A stretch of DNA of 64,000 nucleotides, from assembly GCF_016097555.1 (NCBI RefSeq), contig NC_054708.1, positions 26,861,572-26,925,571 of the forward strand, given 5' to 3'. The DNA is from Gigantopelta aegis (lineage: Eukaryota; Mollusca; Gastropoda; Neomphalida; Peltospiridae). Shown in pieces: positions 10,705 to 23,110 of the stretch. The notes below the pieces were generated by a model, which saw only the letters and a list, made by a program, of their open reading frames with translations, ran no database searches and was not told where the DNA came from. Made by a program: the position numbers and the translations under genes. Within the stretch, counting starts at the first letter, position 1. Every line of letters begins with the position of its first letter.

Positions 10705-10877
10705 TATACATATACATTATACATTATACATATACATTATACATATACATTATACATTATACATATACATATACATATACATATACACATACACATACAT
10801 ATACACATACACATACATATACACATACATATACACATATATATACATATACATATACATTATACATTATACATATA
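10176..10877. repeat. 700-bp compound (TACACA)/(TATACA) microsatellite
   Basis: About 700 bp built almost only of the hexamers ACACAT, ATACAT and ATTACAC, in alternating blocks (for example long TATACA at 10,280-10,345 and 10,755-10,860). The 276-codon open frame across it encodes only YTYTYT/HIHIHI and is an artefact. Confidence 0.97.
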
Positions 10878-11211
10878 CTGGTCTCAGAGAATTATCATTG
10901 GGGTTCATTTTGGATACTTCTACAACAGTGGATTCATACAGAAATAATTTTAATGAACTTTGCATAAGTATCTTTTCTGCCTTAAAAAAGATCTAAATTA
11001 ATAATAATTTTAACACAACTACAGTAGCAAATGAGTGTATATGTTTGGTGTACGCGAATCGAGATGCAATAAGGATTTATAATGTTGATATATTTTTAAA
11101 ATTCATATGACACTATTTGGAAAAGATAATAAACCCACATGTATTTGATTTGTTTCGCAAATGTTGTTTTATTTTATTTTTTAAAAAACAAACTGATCGG
11201 CTCGTTCAATA

Positions 11212-11340
11212 CCTAATTTACTTTTGATTCTGGTAGTCTGTGATCGGTATTTTCCGAGAGAAAAGATAATATTGTGCTTTCCTTTCAAACTAATCGCTAA
11301 AATATTTAATTTACTTTTGATTCTAGTAGTGAGTGATTAG
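11212..11340. repeat. Direct repeat, ~93-bp spacing, two copies
   Basis: AATTTACTTTTGATTCT followed by a GTAGT...GTGATYRG motif occurs at about 11,215 and 11,308. Confidence 0.7.
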
Positions 11341-11359
11341 TGATTATTAGTGAGTCATC

Positions 11360-12045
11360 AATAAAGAAATGAATGGATGAATGAATGAATAAAGAAATGA
11401 ATGAATGAATGAATGAATGAATGAATGAATGGGTAAATAAATAAATAAATAGGGTAAAGTATCGAGTATATCATAAGCTTAGTCATTATATAACCGGCCT
11501 CGGTGGCGTTGTGGTTAGGCCATCGGTCTACACGCTGGTAGGTACTGGGTTCGGATCCCAGTCGAGGCATTGGATTTTTAATCCAGATACCGACTCTAAA
11601 CCCTGGGTGAGTGCTCCGCAAAGCTCAATGGGTAAACCACTTGCACCGACTAGTGACCCATAACTAGTTCAACAAAGGCTATGGTTTGTGCTATCCTGCC
11701 TGTGGGAAGCGCAAATAAAAGATCCCTTGCTGCCTGTCGTAAAAGAGTAGCATATGTGGCGACAGCGGGTTTCCTCTAAAAAAAACAGTGTCAGAATGAC
11801 CATATGTTTGACGTCCAATAGCCGATGATAAGACAAAAAATGAATGTGTTCTAGTGGCGTCGTTAAATAAAACAAACTTTACTTTAATTCTTATAAAGGT
11901 TATCGATCATACCGATAGACATTGAAGATGAATAAAGAAATAAATGAATGAATAAAGAAATAAATTGAGTAAAGTATCGGGTATATCATAAGCTTAGCCA
12001 TTAATTAAGTCTTATAAAAGTAACCTACCTTATCGGTCTACTCAC
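11360..12045. repeat. Diverged direct duplication split by a SINE
   Basis: A block with (GAAT)n, GGTAAAGTATCGAGTATATC, ATAAGCTTAGYCATTA and TCTTATAAA occurs at 11,369-11,491 and resumes after the SINE at about 11,885. A second copy lies at about 11,925-12,045. The SINE therefore inserted into the first copy after the duplication. Confidence 0.7.
11493..11881 (+). repeat. SINE family B with alternative tail
   Basis: It has the full head (ACCGGCCTCGGTGGCG, B box GGGTTCGGATCCC) and core. The tail is the alternative type (CCAATAGCCGATGATAAG, then GGCGTCGTTAAATAAAACAA). Family B heads therefore occur with both tails seen on family A heads. Confidence 0.9.
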
Positions 12046-12340
12046 AGAATGTAAAACCGGCTATGCTATGATCTGTCACGAAGTCGGAATGACAACAAGA
12101 GGTCATTTATAGACAGTCGATGGTTGCGTGATTGGCTCTGTCCTTCCACCCCCGTCTATTTACAGTCACATCAGAACGTGTGTCTCTCGAATCGACGAGT
12201 TTCTCATATTGGTAACAAGTGCTCAACATAAGCGATTATGGATTATAGATTTGTATTTGATTAAAGGTTCATGTTCCACTTATATTGCATGATACGTTTG
12301 GTTGAAATTTTGGGTTTCTTGCTGAGAATCTGAACGACAA

Positions 12341-12621
12341 GGGGCGGGGCGTAACCCATAGGTAAAGTGCTCGGCTGATGCGCGGTCGGTATGGGATCGA
12401 TCCCCGCCGGTGGGCCCATTGAGCTATTTCTCGTTCCAGCCAGTGCACCACGACTGGTATATCAAAGACTGTTGTATGTGCTATCCTGTCTGTGGGATGG
12501 TGCATATAAAATATTTCTTGCTACAAATCGAAAATTAGCGGATTTCCTCTCATCCAATAACCGATGAATTAGATGATTAATAAATCAATGTGCTCTAGTG
12601 GTGTTGTTAAACAAAACAAAA
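12341..12621 (+). repeat. SINE family A with alternative tail
   Basis: It has a near-complete tRNA-like head (GTAACCCATAGG, GGGATCGATCCCC) and the core. The tail ends GTGGTGTTGTTAAACAAAAC. Confidence 0.88.
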
Positions 12622-12627
12622 TTACAT

Positions 12628-12920
12628 ATAACTGAACGACAAAACCGTAATACATGATCAGGGTCGTATCTCCGCACAATGCAGAGTCAAATGGGCGTTT
12701 GGCAAAACAGTATTTTAATATCTTAATTCCATGAATCTCTATACAGTGCCTCGTTAGTAGGAGGACAGCCACTCCCAAGGAGATCCTTTAGTGGAGATTT
12801 CATCCCTTTTACATAGTCTCAGAGGACTGCCATTCCCACACTAGTTTACTAAATCAAAACTAGCACCGGGCAGAGCATATTAGATTAGGTACCGATGTGT
12901 TCACATGCACTCATGAATCA
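12628..12920. repeat. Unclassified interspersed repeat, copy 1
   Basis: It shares an ordered set of blocks with 20,878-21,120: CTGAACGACAAAA, TCGTATCT, GCACAAWGCAGAGTCAAA, TAGGAGGAC and ACATGCACTCATG. The blocks are separated by unlike spacers, so the copies are old. No coding capacity or terminal repeats are seen. Confidence 0.6.
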
Positions 12921-13230
12921 CTGTCAGAACAGTGATGATACCAGGTGTTATCGAAAGGTGAACATATCCTGCCCCACCGGTGGCACCCGTCATCAGCACT
13001 GCCACCACAGATGTCAAGTATACCACTTTATCTAAAACGATGAAAAAATAATCACTGTGCTAGAGTTTCACCAAACAGATGAATGTTCTTGGTTGTCTGT
13101 TGAGAGATTCCATTAGACTAAATCAATCTCCACTGCCGATGATGTTAACATTTACTAATAAAACTGAAATAAGCACCGTATCATCACACCCAGGCGGTAC
13201 GCCAATAAAATGAGTGTGGCACCTTACAAT

Positions 13231-13610
13231 GAAGGGACATACCCTAGTTTTAACCCGTGAAAATGCACACTAAGTTTAGTTAATCTACAAACCTGTAACA
13301 CATTTGTATAAAGTTACAACTGAGTGAAACATGAGTCTGTGACTTTGAAATGGTGAAATACCCTCTAGAAATAGACTGAAACTCGATTCCATAATTATTA
13401 CTTCTCAGACGCACGTGCGTTATTAAAAATATGAGAAATGTATTTTGTGATATTTTAAACACCAGGATGACCAAAAACACTTCGAATGTAGGGAAATTGA
13501 TAATCTAAACAATAAAATCTAAGTAAAGTATGATTTAAGTTATCAAAAACGGTTATAATAGTAAAAACAAATATGCGTTAGTGTTTAAAAACTATGGTAT
13601 GTCCCTTTAA
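13231..13610. repeat. MITE with AAGGGACATACC ends
   Basis: The left end AAGGGACATACCCTAG and the right end CTATGGTATGTCCCTTTAA are inverted repeats, with further inverted similarity inward. The TTAA at the right edge hints at a TTAA or TTA target, but the left edge has changed. Confidence 0.7.
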
Positions 13611-13732
13611 TTTACATGTAGGAAAATGGAGAAATAAGGAGCGTGGGTCAAATACCATACCACTGACCTCGCCGCTGAAGGGGAGCTATCACTCTCGCTC
13701 TCCATCACTTTGAGTTTAGTTCAAGGAGGAAG

Positions 13733-13974
13733 GAAGGAAATGTTTTATTCAACGATGCACTCAACACATTTTATTTACGGTTATATGGTGTCAGACATAT
13801 GGTTAAGGACCACACAGATATTGAGAGAGGAAACCCGCTGTCGCTACTTCATGGGCTACTCTTTTCGATTAGCAGCAAGGGATCTTTTATATGCACCATC
13901 CCACAGACAGGGTAGTACATACCACGGTCTTTGATATACCAGTCGTGGTGCACTGGCTGGAACGAGAAATAGCC
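13733..13974 (-). repeat. SINE family A, head-truncated
   Basis: The tail and core are intact on the minus strand. The copy ends at the CTATTTCTCGTTCCAGCC block, before the tRNA-like head. Confidence 0.88.
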
Positions 13975-14119
13975 CGCCCCACCAATCAGAGTTGCAGCTA
14001 CTTTTACTTGTAAATAGCAGTTCCATTTTTAGGGGTATTGTTTTCTGGTTTTAACCTTTAGTGTACTCTGCATAAAGCTGTACATGAAAAGTGTGTTTAT
14101 TTACTGGATAACACCCCCC

Positions 14120-15205
14120 CCCCCCCCCCTTAGGTCGACCCCCGAATCCCGTTGGGGGATTCATTCTTTTTTTCTTTTTTTCAAAACTCCCAACCATACC
14201 TCACGATATGTATATGAAAGATTTCGCGGTATGTGCAAAACCAAAATCTGTGGGAAAGTGCATATTCGAAAGATCCCTTGTTGTTAATAAAGAAAAATGT
14301 AGCGGCTACGCCCCTTAAGAATCACAGCCTACGAGTTGTACTCGTAAAATGATCTAACGAACACGAATTATTTATCGAATACACTGTTTAATTACATGAA
14401 ACTACACATTGCCCGGCCAATCCTGGGAATTTGTTACTGCTTTTTTTTGTTAACTACACAAAGGGGGGTTTGTTGTTTTGGGGTTTTTTATAACTTTTTA
14501 CGTCTCGACTGAACACCACTAGTTGTAGCGAGAACAACGGATCGCTATTGGATATCCAGAGTTACAGTAACGGGCATAAGAGGAACCCTTTGTATTGTGG
14601 CCCCGGACCAAGGGCTCTTTTATATGCCCCCACCCCCACCCCCACCCCAATAATGTCCATACCACTACAGTTGCCTAGTTGTGTTGCACTGTTTGAAGGA
14701 AAAAAAAATCATTGAATGTTTAAAACGCGCTCTATTTTATAACCGTCAAATCTTTCCCCATGAAAACAGACGTCTGGGTTTGCTCGAAGGGTCGAATCCC
14801 GTTGGGGCATTTCATTTTTCCACCCTTTTTTTTTCATCCAGACAGGCAGATTTAACGTCACGGTAGTAGCCACCATGGACGAAATGTGCTGTTTTCTTGT
14901 GGGAAAGTGCATATAAAAAGAAAGGGTTGTCCTGAAATGTAGCGGTTTTTTCTTAAGGACTACGGTTGTACGATAAAATGATCTAACGAACACGAATTTT
15001 TATCGAATACAACACTTTAATGTACATAGAATTTCCGTTCCCCCCCCAATAATTTGGCCCGTTGAGGGGGGGGGGGTGTTGTTGTTTTTGGGTGTTTTTT
15101 AACTTTCGTCTCGACTGAAGTAAAAGTTGTACGAGAAACGGATCGAGATTAACGGCCAGAGTTACGGTAACGGGCAAATAACTTGTATTGTGGCCCCGGA
15201 CCTCC
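14120..15205. repeat. Diverged ~650-bp duplication
   Basis: Two copies (about 14,140-14,612 and 14,786-15,201) share, in order, CGAATCCCGTTGGGG, GTGGGAAAGTGCATAT, AATGTAGCGG, AAATGATCTAACGAACACGA, GTCTCGACTGAA, CAGAGTTACRGTAACGGGC and TTGTATTGTGGCCCCGGACC. Each includes a scrap of SINE core. Poly-C/G runs interrupt both. Confidence 0.75.
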
Positions 15206-15998
15206 AGAATAACTCGCGCCTTCGGCGCTCATTTAATTTCCTCGTCTTTGTTTTTGATTATTATTCGACATTATCTCTGCGGATATAAAAACGTTAAAAG
15301 GTCAGGGTCGTATATTGATTCAAGGTTGTCTTTTGTCACTTCATTTGCAATAAATAATCACAAATCTACTTTAAATATTATATCAACAGCCATTAAGTGC
15401 TCGAGTTGAAGTTTATGAGTCGCACAAACACAATGCTTTTCATAATGAATACTGCTGGAAATAATGACTTGTGTTCGTGGAATCATTTGAAATAATTCGA
15501 TTATTAATTGCATACGTGACCAATGAAATGAATTGTTACAAAAGCTTTTACATGTTCTTTACTTTTGTTTCATTGATCACCGGAAATGCATAATGTTCTG
15601 AACATATTTGAATGAATTCGATCTCTTTCGCATATAGCCTAATGTTGTTTTCTCGCTAGGGGGGTGGAGGTGGAGGGGGTTATTAATGATATTATCGCTA
15701 ATTCACAACAGCAACGAACGCACATTAGGTACATCGTTTTTCAATGATGAAAGGCTTAGTTGGAAAACGTTCTGAGGACGGGAATGGAAACCACACCTCC
15801 TGCCCATACCAACATTTATTAATAATTGTGCTCTCCTTTTATCGAAGTAGTCATTTTCAAAATTTGAAAATGTTCCAATAAATAATAAGAAAAACCAAAT
15901 TATACATTTTCTCAACTTAAGCTGGTTAATTAAACAAAACAAACAAATGACCAAACAAACAAACAAAATGAAAAAAAACCCACCTAGAAACCTCCCTC

Positions 15999-16044
<46 letters not shown>

Positions 16045-16095
16045 CCCAAAACAAACGCAACATTCATCGCAGTAATTTATGTTATTTTAAGAAAT
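15206..16095. repeat. Gene-free stretch with a 30-base poly-C run
   Basis: A run of 30 C (16,000-16,029) is followed by poly-A. No gene or clear element is seen around it. Confidence 0.7.
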
Positions 16096-16215
16096 CACGG
16101 GCGTAGGAAGGTACCAAATTGGGGGTGGGGGACACACATATATAAATATAAATACATTTATAAAAACCATCGCTGCTGCATGCCCCCACCCAAGCTCCGC
16201 TTCCTACGCCAGTGG
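16096..16215. repeat. Short inverted-repeat element with G-rich tract
   Basis: The left end CGGGCGTAGGAAG and right end CTTCCTACGCCAGTG are inverted repeats. A G-rich segment lies near the left end. It is one of the GCGTA-ended poly-G class in this window. Confidence 0.65.
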
Positions 16216-16524
16216 AAATGTATTTCAGGCCTGTAGCAAGCCAAACATTATTTGTATGGCCTATTTTAACAGCACGATGCATTGACGATATGAGACACTG
16301 CCCCTCACCCATATTTTGCATTTTTGGATATTTTGAAGCAGAACTTTGTGTTTCGATGACTATGCTTAGCTGTATTTTATTTCAAGCAGGATTAACGACA
16401 CCATGCTAATTGTTTTTCATCTAAACTAAAAAGCAGGCTAAGGATTGGTTAAGCCGAAGTTTGTCCGGCCTTACCACTTCCTACGGCCTTGTATTTAATG
16501 TATTTAATTAAAATAGTTTTGAAG

Positions 16525-16938
16525 TAGGGCCTCCACGAGTCCAGTATATTGGACTCGAATACTCGAGGGTCAAACTCGACCCGGACCCGAGTACCCGACA
16601 CTTACACAAGATGATAATGAGACAAAGTAATATAACGTAAAATAGCATTATATAGCTTAATTTCAGCACTGAACATGAATGCCAAATCATGCCATTGTAT
16701 TGCATTTAGAAACCCGTTGATACGTTCAGTATTGTGACGGACGAACGGACGGCCAGATTAAAAAAGAAACTAGCAAATAGTCATATAATTATCGTGTAAC
16801 TTGTATGTTGATTAGTTACTGCTGAACTAGTTGCTCTACATTGTCTCACTTGTACGGGTACTCGAGTCCTGTGAATGGACTCGAGTCTTTGCTAGACTCG
16901 ACCCGTGCCCGTGTACTCGAGTACTCGTGGAGACCCTA
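16525..16938 (+). mobile_element. hAT-like non-autonomous element, copy 2 (complete)
   Basis: The ends are TAGGGCCTCCACGAGT and ACTCGTGGAGACCCTA. A perfect 8-bp duplication, TTTTGAAG, flanks them (16,517-16,524 and 16,939-16,946). Terminal TAGGG plus 8-bp duplications fit the hAT superfamily. There is no coding sequence. Confidence 0.85.
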
Positions 16939-19202
16939 TTTTGAAGACTGCTACATATCCAAGCATTAACCTGAGTACGGTGATTCCTCTTGAGTATTGC
17001 AAAATACTGCAGATTCTTATTGATTCTTCGAATGGGCATAATAAATAACAATTACACGAAGCCAACAATGATCGAAAATCTGGTGCCTGCGTCAAATTGT
17101 CGTCTTAGAACGGAACTTGTAACAACCCGCGCGCGACGTACCATATAAAGTAAGCTGGTAATATCGGTTATCATTGTACTAAATAGAACTGAACTCATGT
17201 AAATCAGTTTTTATGTTTCTGCAAGAATTACTGAGCCAGTTCCTGGGATCGAAAATACGAATTTTACCAGAAATATCTTGCAGGATTATACATGTCCCTG
17301 TCACCATTAAAGACGCTCTAGCATGTTTTCCGCCAAAATAGAATTGTAACATGGTTAACATTCCAATCATACTTTATTTCTTTTCATATTCATATGCATA
17401 TATATATATGAAAAGAAATAAGGGATGACATCAATCCCACATCATTGCTTTTACATCTTTGTACTTACACTGTAGACAGACATAAGTGACATTTTAGACA
17501 GACATAAGTGACACTATAGACAGACATAAGTGATTGAAACTTGGTCTCCAGCACGAAGTGTTCCCTTATTTTCTTTTTCTTGGTATATTAAATAACTGTT
17601 GGATTACATAGGGCGGGGCAGTGTTTACAGAGTTTACGGTGTGTATGAATTTTAAAATTAGTTTGCTCCCAATTTGAATTCGAATATGCGTATGTCACAT
17701 GCAACTCTAAACTAATTTGTTAAAATAATCAGTATTAGTTTGTGATTAAAAGATGCAACTCCTACGACGAGTTTTTAATAAAGACTCTCGTGTGATTGCC
17801 GGTCGATTCCAGCCTCATTTAATGAACAGGTCAGAACCTTCTGGCCAAATAACGGAAGTGAGGAAGGAAAGTCCATGTTGCGATAAGTCCCGAGGGATCA
17901 GGCATGTATCCGGAGTTTGTTTTGCTTGTCTGAAGCTTAGTGTGGTGTATATAGCTTAATACTTCATTAATGGTCTTGCCAGCAATGTAGTTTGTGTAAA
18001 ATAAGACCAACAGACATGGTTACTGCCATTTTGACCAATAACGGTTGGTCACCAACAGTTACAGCGGTATTATCCCCACGTTTCAAGTTTGCTAATAGTT
18101 TCCTGTAGCGGGCAAACCGTTGTCTATCTTCTTGTGGGTGATTAATCGAGAAATATAAAGGACTTAAACAAATGAGAACCGATGCATGAAAGTTCCCATA
18201 AAATTTGTGCCTTAACCTTTTTTTTTTTTTTTGTGAAACAATTAAAGTTTGAAATAATATTAGTCCGAGTAGCTACTCGTCATTGAATATTATACGAACG
18301 TAGTGGTGGTTTAATACAAAAGCAAATATGGCAACGACCTTGGAAATGTTTATTAAATGCAACCTTTTGACAATGCCAATGATTCTCTCGCATAGGATCC
18401 CAAGATCCCTAATTCTACCCCAGAGTATATCCTATATTACAAACTGATAGAGGTTAAATGAGATGAATCAATATCACGACCTTACTCGGGACAAACGGAA
18501 ACTGCTAAAATTGGGTCACACCCCACACACGTTTGGATAAACGATCCTTTCGTTATCAAAGACGCATAGTTTAAAATATGCAGAAAAGAAAGACTGTGCG
18601 AATTCCGAGTTTAAAGTATTAGAAAATAATTCTTGTAAATTCCAGAAAAATAATCGAGTTAAGTGGCTTTCGGTGTTCGTACGTTGAAAGATCGAGCCGG
18701 TCAATATAGCACAATTCTAAAATAGCCTCAAAACAATTCATCTTACGAATCCAGTGGGTAATCTTGTTTTGGTTTTGTGTTTTTAGACCATTTGTGAACA
18801 GTTCAGAAGCTGCAATTCATCAATGAAAATAAAAATAGCAAATCGTTTATTCCGATAATTTTCAGAAATAATGTTTGTGATAGTCTGGATTGAATATCTA
18901 TGTATCTTCATTTCGGTAAATACAAATATAGAAATGTTATTTATACAAGACCACGCCAATTTAAAAAAAAAAAAATTGTTAAGATAATATTTCCCGCGTA
19001 AACGTTTATTCATTTTACGGCTATTCCAGAAATTATAGCCTAACCGAGAGGAACCCGAATTATTATTATTAAAAATATTAAGAATATGTTTTGTAGTGCA
19101 AACTAGTCAAGCAACAAGCACAAATCATTTTAACTTCTTTAAACAATTTTGAACCACATAATCTACAAGTATTAAACAGTAGAATAACGCCAAATGACGG
19201 GA
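16939..19202. other. Gene-free stretch with small repeats
   Basis: A hairpin of ATTTCTTTTCATAT with its inverse lies at 17,373-17,425. Three copies of TAGACAGACATAAGTGA at ~21-24 bp spacing lie at 17,474-17,535. No gene is recognised in the remaining ~1.7 kb. Confidence 0.55.
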
Positions 19203-19497
19203 GGACGGGACGTAGCCCAGTGGTAAAGCGTTCGCTTGATGCGCGGTCGGTTTGAGATCGATCCTCGTCGGTGGGCCCACTGGGCTATTTCTCGCTCCAG
19301 CCAGTGCACCACGACTGGTTTATCAAAGGCCGTGGTATGTGTTATCCTGTCTGTAGGATGGTGCATATAAAAGATCCTTTGTTGCTAATCGAAAAGAGTA
19401 GTCCATGAAGTGGCGACAGCGGGTTTCCTCTCTCAATATCTGTGTGATCCTTAACCATATGTCCGGCGCCATATAACCATAAATAAATTTAAGTTTT
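19203..19497 (+). repeat. SINE family A, nearly full length
   Basis: It has the head GGACGTAGCCCAGTGG with a B-box-like GAGATCGATCC, the full core and CCATATAACCATAAATAAAT. The last part of the tail is lost. Confidence 0.9.
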
Positions 19498-20727
<1,230 letters not shown>

Positions 20728-20877
20728 CCCCGCATAAGGTCTCACTTATTCATGCACATCAGATTCGAGATAAGCCATATGATGACACCATTTAATGTAC
20801 CCCCCCCCCCCCTCCAAAAAAGAAAAGAAAAGAAAAAAAAGAATGGATGATTACAGCAGTGGATTTTAAAATTATGT

Positions 20878-21112
20878 TGGCTGAACGACAAAATCATTAG
20901 CATTTTGAAAATCGTATCTATGCACAAAGCAGAGTCAAAAGGATATTTTGACAATATCACGACTGCACCCATGAGTAACACTGCCACTTTTTGGGGCGGT
21001 ACATTTCCTCACACTTCGCGTGTAGGAGGACTGTCACTCCCAAGACTTTCTTAGACAAATCGTAACCTGCACAACATAAAGTTATTGGAAATTTAGACAG
21101 TTGTGAGGACAT
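20878..21112. repeat. Unclassified interspersed repeat, copy 2
   Basis: This is the partner of 12,628-12,920, with the same ordered blocks. Its last shared block (ACATGCACTCATG) abuts a SINE head. Confidence 0.6.
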
Positions 21113-21412
21113 GCACTCATGTAGTGAAGCGGTTAAGCCATCGGACTTGAGGCTGATAGGAACTAGGTTCGTGTCTTACCTGAAGCAATGTACTAAAACC
21201 GGATGTCCACAGCGCCGCCTGTCGGTGTTTGTCCTCCCTTACATATGCCAGCGCGGGAGACCCCCTCTCCCACCCCCACTCCCCAAACCCTTTCCAGTTC
21301 TGAACGAAAGAGCCAGCGAAAGTCGACGCATGTGCCCATGACGGGCGTGTGCTACACTAGCTTGTTCTGAATGTGCACGTTAAAACCTATGACCTGACCT
21401 GACCTGCCAGGT
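21113..21412 (+). repeat. SINE family D
   Basis: A tRNA-like head (AGCGGTTAAGCCATCGGAC, B-box-like AGGTTCGTGTCTT) is followed by a distinct body. The tail is GTTCTGAATGTGCACGTTAA, then a CCTGACCTGACCTG repeat. A reverse copy of this tail lies at 35,862-36,070 and a fragment at 41,255-41,340. Confidence 0.75.
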
Positions 21413-22194
21413 TTAGTGGGTGTGTTTATTTAAACCAATATCCTGGAAGAACGAACTGGACAACAGAGGTTGTCCTTTTCATGGTATGGTGCCCTCAGGC
21501 AGGCAAAAGTACATAACAAAATTCGCAGGCCTACCATTATCAATAAAAGGACTTCAGCCACTAACGCTATATAGAAAATAATTGTGGTCTGGGTTCAGAT
21601 TTGAGGCCAATGTCGAGTTGGATCTAATTCTAGATCAGCGAGGCATGAAACTACGTTGATGCCTCAATATTTCTTTTATTCCCATATCTAATGGGTAAAA
21701 TCAATGCAATGTAATCTGTAATCCAGCTATTATTGAATGATATAAGGCCATTAATGTAGCGGAAAGTAAAATTTATCTTTTGAGCTAAATTTGTTTGTTT
21801 TCATTTAATCAAATTAGCTGTAAAGTCCGATTATGCACAGAGAAACAAGTAGGCGACTAATGAAAATTAGTCGGTGCCCAAGGGATTGTAATTTCCTGTT
21901 GACATGTCATGTCTCTAAATTCCACATGTTATCAGTAGGCAAGTCCAACATTTTATATATGGGTTTCGGTATACTTTTGTCTTTACAAATTGTCAAGATC
22001 CATTACCTTGTTATGTACTTGAATTTTTTTTATTAAACTAAAGTTTTTTTCAGAAGACTATTAATATAATAAAGCTTACATATGGTGCATACTGTTACAA
22101 ATTGTTTATGTAAGGCAGCCCGACATTTTTTTGTTTTTACAGATGATCGTCACAAAAAAGGCATTTTGTCATTATGTGTCTTCTTTCATAATTT
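21413..22194. other. Gene-free stretch
   Basis: No gene or clear repeat recognised. Confidence 0.4.
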
Positions 22195-22490
22195 GGGGGC
22201 GGGACGTAGCCCGATGGCAAAGCGCTCGCTTGATGCGCGGTCGGTCTGGGGTCGATCCCCGTCGGTGGGCCCATAAGGCTATTTCTCGTTCAGGCCAAGG
22301 CACCACAACTGGTATATCAAAGGCCATGGTATGTGCTATCCTGTCTGTGGGATGGTGCATGTAAAACATCCCTTGCTACTAATGGAAAAATATAGCGGGT
22401 TTCCTCTCTATTACTATATTTCAGAATTAACAAATGTTTGACATGCATTAGCCGATAATTAATAAACCAATATGAGTAGTGTCGTTAAAC
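22195..22490 (+). repeat. SINE family A with alternative tail
   Basis: It has the complete head (GGGACGTAGCCCGATGG, GGGGTCGATCCCC), the core, and the alternative tail ending AGTGTCGTTAAACAAC. Confidence 0.9.
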
Positions 22491-22960
22491 AACAAATTAA
22501 CTAATTATTTTCACGGCAAATTTAACTCAAAGGCAAATGATCGAACGAACTATATTTGTTAATATACCTATTTCACATTCCATTCTCACCCTGGATCAAA
22601 ATTACCTGTAAAAATTAGCCAGTGGCTAATTTGGCTACCGACAGCGCGAGCCACGTCACTTGCTGAATTAAACTACATCCGGGGGATTTAGCACTTTTGG
22701 GGGCGTGACCGATAATACTGTTTTTATGAGCGTTGTGGGTAGCTTCGTAGGCGATGTGAAACTGGCTACTAACATGTACATATTTCTAAATAGAGAAACC
22801 AAGAAAGGCATACACTATATATTATTAGTTATTACATACCAGTGTAAGATATTGCTCATGTCATAACAATCACTCAGTATATAGCTAGTGTAATATTGGC
22901 GTGACATCTGCTTACTTCTGCGTTTCGGCTTGTTTGCAATTGGTTTTTAATAATTAAAAT

Positions 22961-23110
22961 GCTAAACTAGCTTGCCTGTCATACCATTTTTATGAAACTC
23001 TTGAACAGTGTTGGTATTTGACTCGCTGACTCGCTTTCGCTCGTCAGATACCAAATATGTTCACTCATTTCATAAAAATGGTATGACAGGCAACCTTGTT
23101 TAGTATTCTA
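22961..23110. repeat. MITE with ~35-bp inverted repeats
   Basis: The arms contain TTGCCTGTCATACCATTTTT and its exact reverse complement, extended outward by AAACTAG/AACAAG. The centre holds CTCGCTGACTCGCTTTCGCT. Confidence 0.8.

Noticed and set aside
10137-10967. 276-codon open frame
   Set aside because: It only reads the TACACA/TATACA microsatellite.
17753-17959. 68-codon open frame
   Set aside because: No domain, no neighbour support, and no sign of repeat or splice context.
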